A DNA stretch of 36,736 nt from Bacteroidota bacterium (GTDB lineage: Bacteria > Bacteroidota > Bacteroidia > Chitinophagales > Saprospiraceae). A program made the translations under genes and the position numbers. The DNA lies in contig PZPC01000052.1 in assembly GCA_003045895.1 (NCBI GenBank), positions 1-36,736 on the forward strand. Reading direction: 5' to 3'. This document shows, piece by piece, positions 16,679-25,865 of the stretch; position 1 is the stretch's first letter; the number at the start of each line of letters is the position of its first letter. Under the pieces are notes generated by a model. That model was not told the DNA's origin and did no database searches. It saw only the letters and a program-made list of their open reading frames with translations.

Positions 16679-17830
16679 TTATTCGTTCGATTCCCGCAGC
16701 AAAAAGTCGACTTCTCCCTGCAGATAAGGATCCGAAAACGGGCCCTGGTAATTGCCAAAATCGTTGGCGGCAATGCCGGCGTAATCGCGCAGTTCCGGGT
16801 TGGCACCTGCTGCTGCCAGTTTACTGGCAATGGCTTCGTGTCCGCGCTGGGCAGCGGCCATGATGGGGGTTGTACCCATGATATTCATGGCGTCGATCAG
16901 GGCGCCGTGGTCCAGGAGCAGGTCAACGGCGTCGGTCATTCCCCGTTCAGCAGCCAGGTGCAGGGGCGTATTCTCCAGGTAGTCGACGGCATTGACGTTG
17001 GCGCCACTTTCCAACAGCACCCGCAACAAGGGCGTATTTTGTTGGGCTACCGCCATATTCACCAGGGTTTCGCCTACGGGTGTTTGCCAGTTGGCATCTG
17101 CTGCCGCCTGCTGGCTGCGGTGCAAGAGTACCCCGGCCAGGACGGCCTGGTTGAGGGTTACGGCCTGGTACAAGGGAATAATGCCGTTGTCGTTAGCTAT
17201 GCTGGGATCGGCGCCAGCACGTACCAGCATGGCTGCTACGGCAATATTTTCTTTATCAACCGCACGGGACAGCGGGGTGATTCCATTGGACAAGCGGTTG
17301 GGGTTAGCGCCCAGGCCGGTCAGCTGGCGGATGAAAGCTGGCGGATATCCGTAATTGATGGCCAGCATTAGGGGCGACTCATTCTGATCGTTGGGTAGAT
17401 CCGCTTTTGCCCGCACCAGGACCAGGTCGGTGATGGCGGGGTTTTGCTTCTTAATGGCGAGGGTTAGTGGGGTTTCACCATCCTCGTTTTTCAGGTTGAT
17501 GACGGCGTCTTCGCACAGCCAGCGTACCATTTCGAAGTCACCCTGCTGAACGGCCAGCGTGAGGAGGGTTTCGCCTTCGGTATTGTGTTGGTAATAGGGA
17601 AGATGGATGTCGGGCAGCATGGCCTTGGCCAAGGCCATATCACCGCGCTCAACGGCGGCAAACAGAAAGCGGATTTGCTTGTCTGCTTTGAGCTTGTGCC
17701 AATTGGAAGGCATATTCAGGATGTCAGCGGCATTGTTGGTTGCTGGCACTTCGGTAGGGGCTTCGTCTTGCGCTTGTACACCGGTGAAAGCGAGTGGCAA
17801 TAGTGCGAAAAGGACAAATAATTTACGCAT
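16679..17830 (-). CDS. periplasmic ankyrin-repeat protein
   Basis: The 383-residue protein has a signal peptide ending VQA at 20 and then about eight ankyrin repeats between residues 54 and 355. Recognisable units include GETLLTLAVQQGD, GETPLTLAIKKQN, NTPLHLAAERGM and GTTPIMAAAQRGH, each followed by a helix and a GA-type turn. Ankyrin repeats bind other proteins and there is no enzyme domain, so a periplasmic scaffold or inhibitor role is likely but the partner is unknown. Several repeats are degenerate in the middle, where a QQAAADANWQ insertion lengthens one unit. It is divergent from the SPOR-domain gene across a 341-base regulatory gap. Confidence 0.88.
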   Translation of the reverse strand: MRKLFVLFALLPLAFTGVQAQDEAPTEVPATNNAADILNMPSNWHKLKADKQIRFLFAAVERGDMALAKAMLPDIHLPYYQHNTEGETLLTLAVQQGDFEMVRWLCEDAVINLKNEDGETPLTLAIKKQNPAITDLVLVRAKADLPNDQNESPLMLAINYGYPPAFIRQLTGLGANPNRLSNGITPLSRAVDKENIAVAAMLVRAGADPSIANDNGIIPLYQAVTLNQAVLAGVLLHRSQQAAADANWQTPVGETLVNMAVAQQNTPLLRVLLESGANVNAVDYLENTPLHLAAERGMTDAVDLLLDHGALIDAMNIMGTTPIMAAAQRGHEAIASKLAAAGANPELRDYAGIAANDFGNYQGPFSDPYLQGEVDFLLRESNE

Positions 17831-17968
17831 GTTGCTTCAGTTTTGCGGGAAATTTCGTTCCCGGAGTTCACGGAAAATTGTTGGTGTACAAGTCTGCTTA
17901 TGTTGGAAGCTTAATTTTAAAATGAAGTAATGAAGATAATCAGTTCTGCCACTACCCCATTTTTTGTA

Positions 17969-18000
17969 GTGGCTATTAATAAATGATATTGGTGGCTATT
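17969..18000 (+). repeat. two direct GTGGCTATT repeats, 23-base period
   Basis: GTGGCTATT occurs at 17969-17977 and 17992-18000, about two helical turns apart, inside the divergent promoter region. The arrangement is typical of paired regulator-binding sites but no regulator can be named. Confidence 0.35.
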
Positions 18001-18044
18001 TTATTTTCAACCCTAAAAAAATAAAACCCAGTATAAGTGTAATC

Positions 18045-18074
18045 AACTGACAGGCAGGCGATTATTTGTCAGTT
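18045..18074. repeat. 8-bp inverted repeat AACTGACA / TGTCAGTT
   Basis: Perfect arms at 18045-18052 and 18067-18074 are separated by 14 bases, about 50 bases upstream of the SPOR gene -7 element. It is operator-like in size and location. Confidence 0.4.
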
Positions 18075-18121
18075 AAAGAAATCATAATAATTTGGCAGAT
18101 CAGTTATTAGCTGATTTTAGC

Positions 18122-18129
18122 TATTTTTG
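18122..18129 (+). promoter_or_regulatory. candidate -7 promoter element (TATTTTTG) of the SPOR gene
   Basis: This is an exact TAnnTTTG match, 42 bases before the ATG at 18172. A TTTG at 18091-18094 is about 7 bases further upstream than ideal -33 spacing. Confidence 0.45.
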
Positions 18130-18171
18130 TTAGCATTACGTTCGGCTGATCACACCGTAAAAAAAGCACTT

Positions 18172-18798
18172 ATGTCAAAACTTGATTTATTGACCATCTC
18201 TATTGTTATCGTATGCCTGGCGGCACTGGGTTATCTGGTGTACAAGATTGTCGATCTCATGAATCCGCCAGCGGCTCCCACTTCCGGTATCCAGGATACG
18301 TACGTGGAACCTGCCCCTACGGCCGATTCCACCTACACCGACTGGGACAACGAAGCAAATGCCAACAACAGTGATGCCGACCTGGACGATGACCAGGTTG
18401 GTCAAACCCTGTCTGACGAAAACAGCAGTACGCCCAGTGGGAACAGCAGCTATGCCGACGAAGAAATGGACAACAGTTCCAGTGGAGTTGCAGAGACGGC
18501 AACGGGTAGTAACAAATCGGGAGATGCGCAAACAGCTACGGCCTACGACAGCACGCCAGCAGCCAGCAGCCTGGGTAAATACATGGTATTGGCGGGTTCT
18601 TATCGGCAGCGCGTCAACGCCGACAACCAGGCCGCCCGGCTCCGGAAATTGGGCTACAGCAGCACCGAAGTGAAACTCTTTGACAAAGGTACTTACGCCG
18701 TTGTCCTCGTCAACCGTTTCAGCAATTACAACGATGCCAAAAAATTAGTTACTGAACTAGCTGGCAAAGGAGTGGATGCCCTGGTTAAGGAGCACTAG
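18172..18798 (+). CDS. SPOR-domain membrane protein
   Basis: The 208-residue protein has a single N-terminal membrane segment (about 7-26), a long acidic Asn/Asp/Ser/Thr-rich linker (about 35-130) and a C-terminal SPOR domain at 135-208 (YMVLAGSYRQRVNA to VDALVKEH). SPOR domains bind glycan strands lacking stem peptides and often target proteins to the division septum, so a periplasmic peptidoglycan-binding role is likely. The frame is open up to a TTG at 18127, but that base lies in the promoter motif; the ATG at 18172 gives a clean membrane start. The stop codon overlaps that of the convergent rhodanese gene by four bases (CTAG). Confidence 0.88.
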   Translation: MSKLDLLTISIVIVCLAALGYLVYKIVDLMNPPAAPTSGIQDTYVEPAPTADSTYTDWDNEANANNSDADLDDDQVGQTLSDENSSTPSGNSSYADEEMDNSSSGVAETATGSNKSGDAQTATAYDSTPAASSLGKYMVLAGSYRQRVNADNQAARLRKLGYSSTEVKLFDKGTYAVVLVNRFSNYNDAKKLVTELAGKGVDALVKEH

Positions 18799-19100
18799 CC
18801 TCCTATTGATTCTTGCCAGGCCAACATGCCTCCCGTCAGGTTGCGCACATTTTTGAATCCAGCCTGTCGCAAAATACCCTGAGCCATGCCACTACGGGCA
18901 CCGCTCCGGCAATAAACGATAACCTCTTCTTCCTGGTGGTCGGCCAGCTCGGGCATAGCCTCGAGCAGGCTACCCACCGGGACCAATTGGCCACCAATGT
19001 TGAAGGCTTCGTGTTCGTGGGGTTCCCGAACGTCGAGCAGGAAAAAATTGGTGTCTCCGCTATCCATGCGGCTTTTCAAGTCTTTTACACTAATATCCAT
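18795..19100 (-). CDS. single-domain rhodanese-like protein
   Basis: The 101-residue protein consists of one rhodanese domain. The active-site loop CRSGARS starts with Cys64, which would carry a persulfide in sulfur transfer, and LLDVREPHEHE and GGMLAW are the other family hallmarks. No signal peptide is present, so it is cytoplasmic. It begins 6 bases after the stop of the T9SS cargo gene and may be its distal operon partner, although no functional link is obvious. It is similar in size to GlpE/PspE-type rhodaneses. Confidence 0.92.
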   Translation of the reverse strand: MDISVKDLKSRMDSGDTNFFLLDVREPHEHEAFNIGGQLVPVGSLLEAMPELADHQEEEVIVYCRSGARSGMAQGILRQAGFKNVRNLTGGMLAWQESIGG

Positions 19101-19106
19101 TGCTGA

Positions 19107-21662
19107 TTATTTTAAAATAATTAACCGTTGGCGTACGCTTTGGTTGCCGTTGGCGTCAACTACTTGTAGCCAGTACATACCCGCGGGCAGCTGCCCCACG
19201 TTTATGGAGGGCGCAAAAGCCTGCCGTAGCACCAGCTGGCCCGCACTATTGAAAAGCGTAGTGGTGGCTTGTTCGGTCAGTACGGCATCGGTGCGCAGAA
19301 AGATTTGATCCCGCCCGGGGTTAGGGAAAACAGTAAGATCAATCCCGGCCACCACGTCGTTCACGCTGGTAGGCAGAACCAGCTCACCGCCACTCATCAC
19401 CGGCCGCAACATCAGGGCGCCGGCACCAACACCGGCCACCGCTTCCCAGCCGCTACCGTTCTCCGCGTAAATAAAATCCTTACCCTGGGGGCGGTTGCGA
19501 TCGTAACCCACCCCGACACAACGACCAAAGGTACAGTTGGTCACCTGTTCCCAACCGACGTAAAAGGTGCCCGCCGGAATGGCCAGCGGAGCCCGCAGCC
19601 CTTCGGCATCTACCAGCGGATAGGACGTAAACCCTTGCAGGGTATCGTAGTAATTGCTGGCGTAGTCGGCCTGGTAGCTGATATTGTAATCCGGGGTATC
19701 GTCCAGTTCGCCAATCCATACCTGCAGGCGAAATTCCTGGCCGGTTATATTGGCATTGGTATGGGGAAAAAACAACCGGACCCCCTGGAGTGAATCGGCT
19801 ACCCCGGCGGTATAAGCTATCGCAACCTGTTTGCCCGGGCTCGTCTCCAGCGCCGTCTCGGCGGTACCATCATCGTAGGAAAAGTAATTGCTGAACACCG
19901 TGGTGCGCTCGGTGGCATCGTTGCGAGCCACGAAAGGCAGGTTGTCCTGGGACGTATTCTGAAAGTTGTAGGCCAACTGGAACGCCAGCTCGGGAATCCC
20001 CGCAAAATTGTTGCCCGCCATGGTAGCTACGTAGGCATCCCAAACATCGCTAAAGCCGGTGGGATCGCCCATGAGGCTGTAACTGCGGTTGAGGGGTACG
20101 CCATTTTCAACGTTAATCTCCAGGCCGTTAAACAACGTTAGTGGGGTGCCAAAAGGATTGATACCCGTATTCGTTTCCAGCAGCTGAACAGTTGAAGGGC
20201 TGACGTTCTGGGTGGCAGAAAAATGGTTGTAGATACCCGCCACGATATACTCATTCAGCTCATTGTCCAGCTGGGGCTGAAAATGCCGCCAGGGCAGGCT
20301 GGTGTAGTTCTTCAGGAGAAAATCGGGCTGTTGGGTAAAAGCAATGTCGTTGAAAAAAGGGCTTTGGGTCGGGTTGTTGTCCAGGCGGACGTAATCGAGG
20401 TGCCAATTGTCGAAAGCTCCCAGTCGGTCGTTGTTATTGACAAAGCGAAACTGAAACCGGCTGTGCCGATAGGCTTCGGTAACGGGAATCGCGTAAAAAG
20501 CAAAGTCGTCCACAAAGCTGAGTGGGGTGCTCGAAGAGACGCCCGCAAAGGAAGCCACCGATACCCATTCGTCGTTGTCATCGCGAAACTGGACAATCAT
20601 GGAATCCTGCCGCTCCGGCCGATCGGCGATACCGCCACGTTGCAACCAGAAAGACAGCATCCAATCACCCGTATCGGTATCCAAATACGTGGATGTGAGC
20701 CGGTCGGCTTCCCCATAACCATCGCCGTAAGGGCGTCCCCGGTAATCGAGGCCGTCAAAAGTAGCCACGCCCAGGGAAGGGGGGGCAATGGCGAGGGTAT
20801 TGTTGATATAGACCTCGCGGTCGAGCCACAACCCGCGCGCTGGTGCCGGGCCGGAGTAGGAGAAATCGTCGTATACCGGCGGATTGAAACTCGGCACGTT
20901 GATCCGAAAAGCATAGTGGGTGGTATCGCAAATACCGTTGGTATCGCACAGCACCAGGCACAGCGAATCGAGTCCGGCGATGCGGCTGGATCGGTAGACA
21001 AAACTGGCGACGGGTTGGCTGTAATCGGTGAGGTAAGCCAGCTGCTCCCGGCCTTCGTATTTGTCGGGGCAATTCACAAAAAAGCTGCAGGCGAGGGCAC
21101 CGGGCAGGTCATTGGTCACCGTCAGGTTCAGGGTTTCCTCCTGTCCGATGAGGATGGCCGGGGGAAAGTTGTTTTCGCCGGGTCGCCGCACCAGGAAGGT
21201 CAAAGTGGTAGCTGGCCCGCAGGTGGTGCCATCGGTGTTGCAATACTGGATCAATACCGCTTCGGTAGCAACCGTCACAGCGGCATTGGCCGTAAAGATG
21301 AGGGAGTCTTTGGGGGTGCCGTCGGCTTGCTGCGGAATGAAGGCGGTGCCCGTGGTGAGTGTGGCGCAATTCACACACGCATAAAAACCGTCGCTGCCCA
21401 ACCCAACCGTATCGAGTTCCAGGCGTCGGCGGTTGGTGAGGCCGGCGATAACCGGGATCACATCGGCCGCTTCAGGTTGGCCACACGTTGCTTTTTCAAA
21501 TCCTTTTGTCAGCGCATCGGCGGCTGGTCCAGACACCGGTAGTTCCGTGGCATACTGGCTTTCCTGCAGTCGGTTACCCGTCAGTGGAACCTCCCGTTGC
21601 CCCTGGGCCACCAGTAAAGAAAAGGTCAGGAAAAGGCAAGTTGCTATTATTCTCATCATCAT
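19107..21662 (-). CDS. large secreted protein with T9SS type A sorting domain
   Basis: The 851-residue protein has a signal peptide (about 1-21). A Cys-containing N-terminal region (about 58-250) reads like Ig-type beta domains. A jelly-roll-like region around 265-420 contains DWMLSFWLQRGG, SMIVQFRDDNDEW and FDNWHLDYVRLD. A T9SS sorting domain occupies 778-851 (VFPNPGRDQI to the C-terminus). It should be exported and attached to the cell surface. No catalytic motif is visible, so adhesion or gliding-related functions are as likely as enzymatic ones. Three consecutive Met codons mark the start and the first is used here. The gene is 126 bases downstream of the tandem ligase gene on the same strand. 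Confidence 0.85.
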   Translation of the reverse strand: MMMRIIATCLFLTFSLLVAQGQREVPLTGNRLQESQYATELPVSGPAADALTKGFEKATCGQPEAADVIPVIAGLTNRRRLELDTVGLGSDGFYACVNCATLTTGTAFIPQQADGTPKDSLIFTANAAVTVATEAVLIQYCNTDGTTCGPATTLTFLVRRPGENNFPPAILIGQEETLNLTVTNDLPGALACSFFVNCPDKYEGREQLAYLTDYSQPVASFVYRSSRIAGLDSLCLVLCDTNGICDTTHYAFRINVPSFNPPVYDDFSYSGPAPARGLWLDREVYINNTLAIAPPSLGVATFDGLDYRGRPYGDGYGEADRLTSTYLDTDTGDWMLSFWLQRGGIADRPERQDSMIVQFRDDNDEWVSVASFAGVSSSTPLSFVDDFAFYAIPVTEAYRHSRFQFRFVNNNDRLGAFDNWHLDYVRLDNNPTQSPFFNDIAFTQQPDFLLKNYTSLPWRHFQPQLDNELNEYIVAGIYNHFSATQNVSPSTVQLLETNTGINPFGTPLTLFNGLEINVENGVPLNRSYSLMGDPTGFSDVWDAYVATMAGNNFAGIPELAFQLAYNFQNTSQDNLPFVARNDATERTTVFSNYFSYDDGTAETALETSPGKQVAIAYTAGVADSLQGVRLFFPHTNANITGQEFRLQVWIGELDDTPDYNISYQADYASNYYDTLQGFTSYPLVDAEGLRAPLAIPAGTFYVGWEQVTNCTFGRCVGVGYDRNRPQGKDFIYAENGSGWEAVAGVGAGALMLRPVMSGGELVLPTSVNDVVAGIDLTVFPNPGRDQIFLRTDAVLTEQATTTLFNSAGQLVLRQAFAPSINVGQLPAGMYWLQVVDANGNQSVRQRLIILK

Positions 21663-21788
21663 GCAAACCGTTTTATTCCTTCTGGAAACGTATTAAAGTC
21701 TTCTTTAGTGTTAGTTGGCAAATGCTTAAATAGCGGTATCCCGACTCCCGTTCCGGTGCCGTCGGGAACTGCCCGGTACGAGGACACA

Positions 21789-24700
21789 TCACTGGCCTCC
21801 CGTACTGGTGGTATCCGTAGGACTGTTCATACCACTGTCTTCGTCAAAGCCGCCGGTATCGCTGGGGGGTTCGTCGGTTTCCACTTCCGGGGGGCAGTTA
21901 TCCGGGCGATTTTCCTGCAGGTAGATCGTGATCTTTTGTCCCCGCATAATTTTAGCGCCGGGGCTGTAAGGCGGATCTTGCTTCCAGACATAGGCATCGG
22001 CCCGGTTGGAGACATCGCCAATGACATCGCCGATACTGAGATCCAGGCCGGGTAACAGAAAACTTACTTCACTGAATCGCTTGCAGATCAACAAGGGGGT
22101 CCGCACAAAATCATCTTTGGATTTCGTAACGACGAATTCCAGCGTGCTGCCCTGCATTATTTTGATACCTCGCTTGAGGTCGGACGGCGAATATTTGCGC
22201 CCCTGGTAGTAAAAATGCAGGATGGTGCTATCGGCTAGTCGGGCATCAAAAACGCCCTCTTTCACCACTGTCCGGATGTGCAGTGGCCGGAGCTTTTGCC
22301 GGTAGCGGCTATAATCATCGGCGGCTTCTTCAAAGGAAGGGATGGGTACCTCCTTCGGCGGCCCGATAATCGTCAGGTAGATGGTGCGGTTCTTTTTGAT
22401 CCGCTTCAGCGGTTTGGGCTCCTGGTCGATGACGTCGCCCTGGGGAATATCCAGGGTGAATGGTGCTTCGTTGACACTTACCTTGAAGCCCCGGCTCCGT
22501 GCTTTTTGGGTAGCCTTATCGATCGTAAGCTGCTTGTAGTTTTCCACCTGTACCGAGTTGCCGTGGTTGGTGTACAGGTTGAGTCCTATGTTCATCAAGA
22601 AAAAAGCGAGCAGGAGTACCCCCAGCATAGCCGCGATATTTTTCCAAATGTACCGGGATCGCAATAGGCTGACCCAGGAGTTGCCTTGCTGGCCACCAGG
22701 GGTGGGTGGCGTAAAACTTTGCGGTGGCTGCGGTGCTGCGGGGGGAGTAAATTCCATTTTAATTGCTGTTGTTAAAGGTCGGGTTCCGGGCGCGGCGCTG
22801 GCCGCTACTTCCGGGCGACTGACCGGTACCTGCTGTTCGTTGATGGAACCTGCCGCTTTTTTAGCCTGGCGCTGGAACCCGAAGACAAGAATCTGCCGGA
22901 TAAATTCTGCCGGTTTATACCCCGCCAGGGCAGCCTGGTGGAAAATGGCGGTAGCGGGCGTCATGCCGGGCAGGGAATTAATTTCGATGACCTGGGTTTC
23001 CACTTTGCCATTTGCCAGTATGCGTACGAAGGCATCGATCCGGCAGTAGCCTTCGACCTGAACCAGCCGTGCCGCCCGTTCCAGCGTTTGCTGAACCTGG
23101 GGTAAGATCTCCTCGTAGGAAAACCCTGCTACTGCCAGTCGGGCAGGCGTCAGGTTCTGCCCCTCACCCGCCAGGAATTTCTCTTCCAGGGAGAGGACTT
23201 CCCCGCTCGACAACGTTTCACTGGGTTCAAAGATCTCGTATTGCAGTTGCCCGCGCTCATCGTAATGGGTGAGCATGCCACCAGTAATTTCCAGAAAATG
23301 GATACCGTTCTCGCGGGTGATCAATTCTTCGAAAAGGATTTCTCCCTTGTCGGGAAACTCCTCTTTAATTTTGAGTTTGAGCAGGTGCCGTTGTTGGTCT
23401 TCCTCCTCCGGACGCATCCGAAAGATCAAGGCCGAATAAGCCCGCAACTGTTCCCGGTTGTGGATGACTTTAACGGCTGAACTACAGCCATCATCAACGG
23501 GTTTGGCAATGAGCGGATAGGCGAAACTTTGTTCGACCTTTTGGTAAAAGCGCTCCTCGTCGACTTTAAAATCCTGCTGCGTCAGCAGCAGTTGCCGGGC
23601 TACGGGCAAGCCGTGTAGCGCGAGGGTCTGGAGGGTGCGAAATTTATCGATGGTAATACTCGACGACTTAATGCCGGAACCATTGTACGGCAATTGCCGG
23701 GCTTCCAATGCCATTTGAATCTGTCCGTCTTCACCCGGACGCCCATGTAGGGCAATGAATACACCGTCTACTTTGTTGGGCAACCCATCATAGGTGAGTT
23801 CCTGGGGCGAAAAAATAACCCGCGCCGATGCATACTTCTGCGTAATGGGCGCACATTCCCGGCGAATTTGCTCCAGTAGGGGGTGGCTTTTCCAATGCGC
23901 GATCTTGTCTTTGATATCATCGGCATTGTCTTTCAACAACAAGTTCAGCGGGAGCTGGTAAAGCCGGTGCCGCTGGTCGGAGCCCGTCAGAAAAATGGGT
24001 ATGGGTTCGTAATCGACGGAGCTGGCTAATTTTTCGTAGATATTGCGCCCGCTCTCCACCGAGATGTGCCGCTCAAAGGAGTAGCCGCCCAGGATGATGC
24101 CAATGCGTTTTTTCTGGGCGCTGACCTGCTGCAGTTCCCCAATGCCCTGGTCGAGGGTACCCAGCAACTGGCGCCAGGGTGCTGCTTCCGGCCGCTCCTG
24201 CAAACGCTCCTGCAGCGAGACACGCAGGATGTAAGTCAGGAACTGGCTCGGATTGAGCCCAATTTCAGCGGCCTGGTGGAAAAAGAAGGAACTGGGCAGC
24301 ATGCCCGACGTCGTATTCGGGTCGTTGAGGAAAATGGTGCCTTCCGGCGAATAAAAACCGTCAATTCGGGCATACACCTGAAAAGCCAGTTTGGTAAACA
24401 AGCTTTCGCATTCCCGCCGAATGGCCTCAATTCCCGCAGTTGGCAGGTTGATGGGGGTCTCCTTGCGGGAAAGACCGGGCATGTATTTGGCGCGGTAGTC
24501 AAATACTTCGCCGCCTTTGATGATCTCCGTCGGTGGCAAAGCGATGGCCGAACCGTCTTCACTGCGCAAAACAATGCATGAAAACTCCTGCCCCCGGATA
24601 AAGGATTCCAGGATAACTGCTTCTTCCGAATGGTTGCTCTCCAAAATGAAGACCTGGCTGCGATGTTCGGCAGCGGCTGTTTCTGTATTAAAAAACCGGA

Positions 24701-25559
24701 GCAATTCCTCGGGATGAGTCAGCAGCACTTTTTTTTCACCCAGGACAACCTGCATAGGAAAACCCAGTCCGTCGCGAATGTCGGCCAGCAACTTTACAAA
24801 TTCTACCTTCTCAAACGGTGTGCGGTCCTGCCATTCGTCCATGGGGATAACTTCCCGGAAGAACGCCTGATTGATGGCTTCCTCGAAGCCTTCTAGACCA
24901 GCAGACTGGTCGATGATGCTTACGCCAATAGAAGAACCCTGGTTGGCGGGGCGGATAACGAGCGGCCAACCCATGGTGGTAGCTACCGACTCGTAGAGGT
25001 GGTATACATCAGCTTGCAGCCAGGCCGCCCGCTTCAGCACCTGAAACCGGGGGCAGGCAAAGCCTTTGTCCTGCATCAGCTCTTTTTGCCAGGCTTTGTC
25101 CATGCCCAGCTGGCTGGCACGTACACCACAACCCGTGTAGGGTATGCCGAGGTCCTGGAGTTGTTGCTGCAATTGGCCATCTTCCCCGTAAATGCCGTGC
25201 AGGGCCAGGAAGGCCACATCGATGTGTTCAGCGATCGCCGCCGGATTCACCGGCTGGCCAACCTGGGCCAGCAGTGCTAACTGATCGGCTTCGGTAGGCT
25301 GCGCAATGCTCTCGGCGTAGATCTGGAATCCATTAGGAGAAGAGGGCAACGCTGCTACCGGTGGATAGAAATCGCGGATGCTGCCCTTGTATACGTTGTG
25401 CCAGTCGAGAATGACCCAGTTGCGGTGGCTGTCAACAAAAATCGGGATAGGGGTAAACAACTGCTGATTGAGGTTGTCATAGACTGTACGCCCACCAGCG
25501 AAAGATATTTCTCGTTCCCGCGAAGGGCCGCCAAAAAAGATGCCAACTCTTATCTTCAT
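21789..25559 (-). CDS. tandem D-Ala-D-Ala ligase / transmembrane / PASTA fusion protein
   Basis: One 1256-residue frame joins two ATP-grasp D-alanine--D-alanine ligase modules (about 1-450 and 484-895), a Pro-rich linker (about 905-960), one membrane segment (973-992, preceded by Arg and Lys) and about three PASTA domains (1004-1066, 1071-1145, 1153-1215), ending in an acidic Ser/Thr tail. Module A keeps Glu15, the GSSIGV loop, Lys358-Tyr359 and Arg398/Asp400, but has Asp413-Pro-Asn where the family has Glu-x-Asn. Module B keeps Glu496, Lys794, Arg840/Asp842, Glu859-Ile-Asn861 and PGMT, but has CSSAV in the serine loop and Phe795 for Tyr. Normal Ddl enzymes are 300-370 residues with one module. 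The ligases should face the cytoplasm and the PASTA part the periplasm, where such domains usually bind peptidoglycan or its precursors. Confidence 0.9.
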   Translation of the reverse strand: MKIRVGIFFGGPSREREISFAGGRTVYDNLNQQLFTPIPIFVDSHRNWVILDWHNVYKGSIRDFYPPVAALPSSPNGFQIYAESIAQPTEADQLALLAQVGQPVNPAAIAEHIDVAFLALHGIYGEDGQLQQQLQDLGIPYTGCGVRASQLGMDKAWQKELMQDKGFACPRFQVLKRAAWLQADVYHLYESVATTMGWPLVIRPANQGSSIGVSIIDQSAGLEGFEEAINQAFFREVIPMDEWQDRTPFEKVEFVKLLADIRDGLGFPMQVVLGEKKVLLTHPEELLRFFNTETAAAEHRSQVFILESNHSEEAVILESFIRGQEFSCIVLRSEDGSAIALPPTEIIKGGEVFDYRAKYMPGLSRKETPINLPTAGIEAIRRECESLFTKLAFQVYARIDGFYSPEGTIFLNDPNTTSGMLPSSFFFHQAAEIGLNPSQFLTYILRVSLQERLQERPEAAPWRQLLGTLDQGIGELQQVSAQKKRIGIILGGYSFERHISVESGRNIYEKLASSVDYEPIPIFLTGSDQRHRLYQLPLNLLLKDNADDIKDKIAHWKSHPLLEQIRRECAPITQKYASARVIFSPQELTYDGLPNKVDGVFIALHGRPGEDGQIQMALEARQLPYNGSGIKSSSITIDKFRTLQTLALHGLPVARQLLLTQQDFKVDEERFYQKVEQSFAYPLIAKPVDDGCSSAVKVIHNREQLRAYSALIFRMRPEEEDQQRHLLKLKIKEEFPDKGEILFEELITRENGIHFLEITGGMLTHYDERGQLQYEIFEPSETLSSGEVLSLEEKFLAGEGQNLTPARLAVAGFSYEEILPQVQQTLERAARLVQVEGYCRIDAFVRILANGKVETQVIEINSLPGMTPATAIFHQAALAGYKPAEFIRQILVFGFQRQAKKAAGSINEQQVPVSRPEVAASAAPGTRPLTTAIKMEFTPPAAPQPPQSFTPPTPGGQQGNSWVSLLRSRYIWKNIAAMLGVLLLAFFLMNIGLNLYTNHGNSVQVENYKQLTIDKATQKARSRGFKVSVNEAPFTLDIPQGDVIDQEPKPLKRIKKNRTIYLTIIGPPKEVPIPSFEEAADDYSRYRQKLRPLHIRTVVKEGVFDARLADSTILHFYYQGRKYSPSDLKRGIKIMQGSTLEFVVTKSKDDFVRTPLLICKRFSEVSFLLPGLDLSIGDVIGDVSNRADAYVWKQDPPYSPGAKIMRGQKITIYLQENRPDNCPPEVETDEPPSDTGGFDEDSGMNSPTDTTSTGGQ

Positions 25560-25865
25560 AACATTGGAAAACTAATAAATATACTCCAGGTTTCGAGCGG
25601 CAAAGTTAGCTAATTTATCGGTTTACCCTTTTATTGAGATGATTGTAGTCGCCAGTTTTTCGAGTAAGCGTGGTTGCGGCACGCGTATCCGTAAGTAGCT
25701 CTGGTGGGATGAGTTCAAAATAAAATTCTTTTTGGGGGCTAAAATGTATTTTTTGTTATAATAAAAAATTTATTTCAATGATTAACAGACAATTAACCAA
25801 CGAATATTTCCAAATCTTCTTTTTTTTGAACATTTTTGCGGGCAGAAGATTAAAAGAAAGCAAAT
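25560..25865. other. 306-base divergent intergenic region (Ddl fusion / TraR-like genes)
   Basis: This very AT-rich gap separates two divergent genes. It contains a near-perfect 20-base palindrome at 25749-25768 (six T, GTTATAAT, six A). CATTTTTG at 25831-25838, one mismatch from the -7 consensus, lies 27 bases before the TraR-like ATG. No coding sequence is seen. Confidence 0.5.

Larger units (their letters stand above)
17831..18171. other. 341-base divergent intergenic region (ankyrin / SPOR genes)
   Basis: This AT-rich region separates two divergent genes. It contains a GCCACTAC/GTAGTGGC hairpin (17948-17973), two direct copies of GTGGCTATT (17969-17977 and 17992-18000, 23 bases apart start to start), an AACTGACA/TGTCAGTT inverted repeat (18045-18074) and a -7 element at 18122. 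No convincing coding sequence is visible. Confidence 0.6.

Noticed and set aside
16598-17371. 257-codon plus-strand frame over the ankyrin gene
   Set aside because: The minus strand encodes clear ankyrin repeats with a signal peptide; the plus-strand frame mirrors their periodicity only.
20223-21542. 439-codon plus-strand frame over the large T9SS cargo gene
   Set aside because: The minus strand ends in a clear sorting domain and starts with a signal peptide; the opposite frame has no recognisable features.
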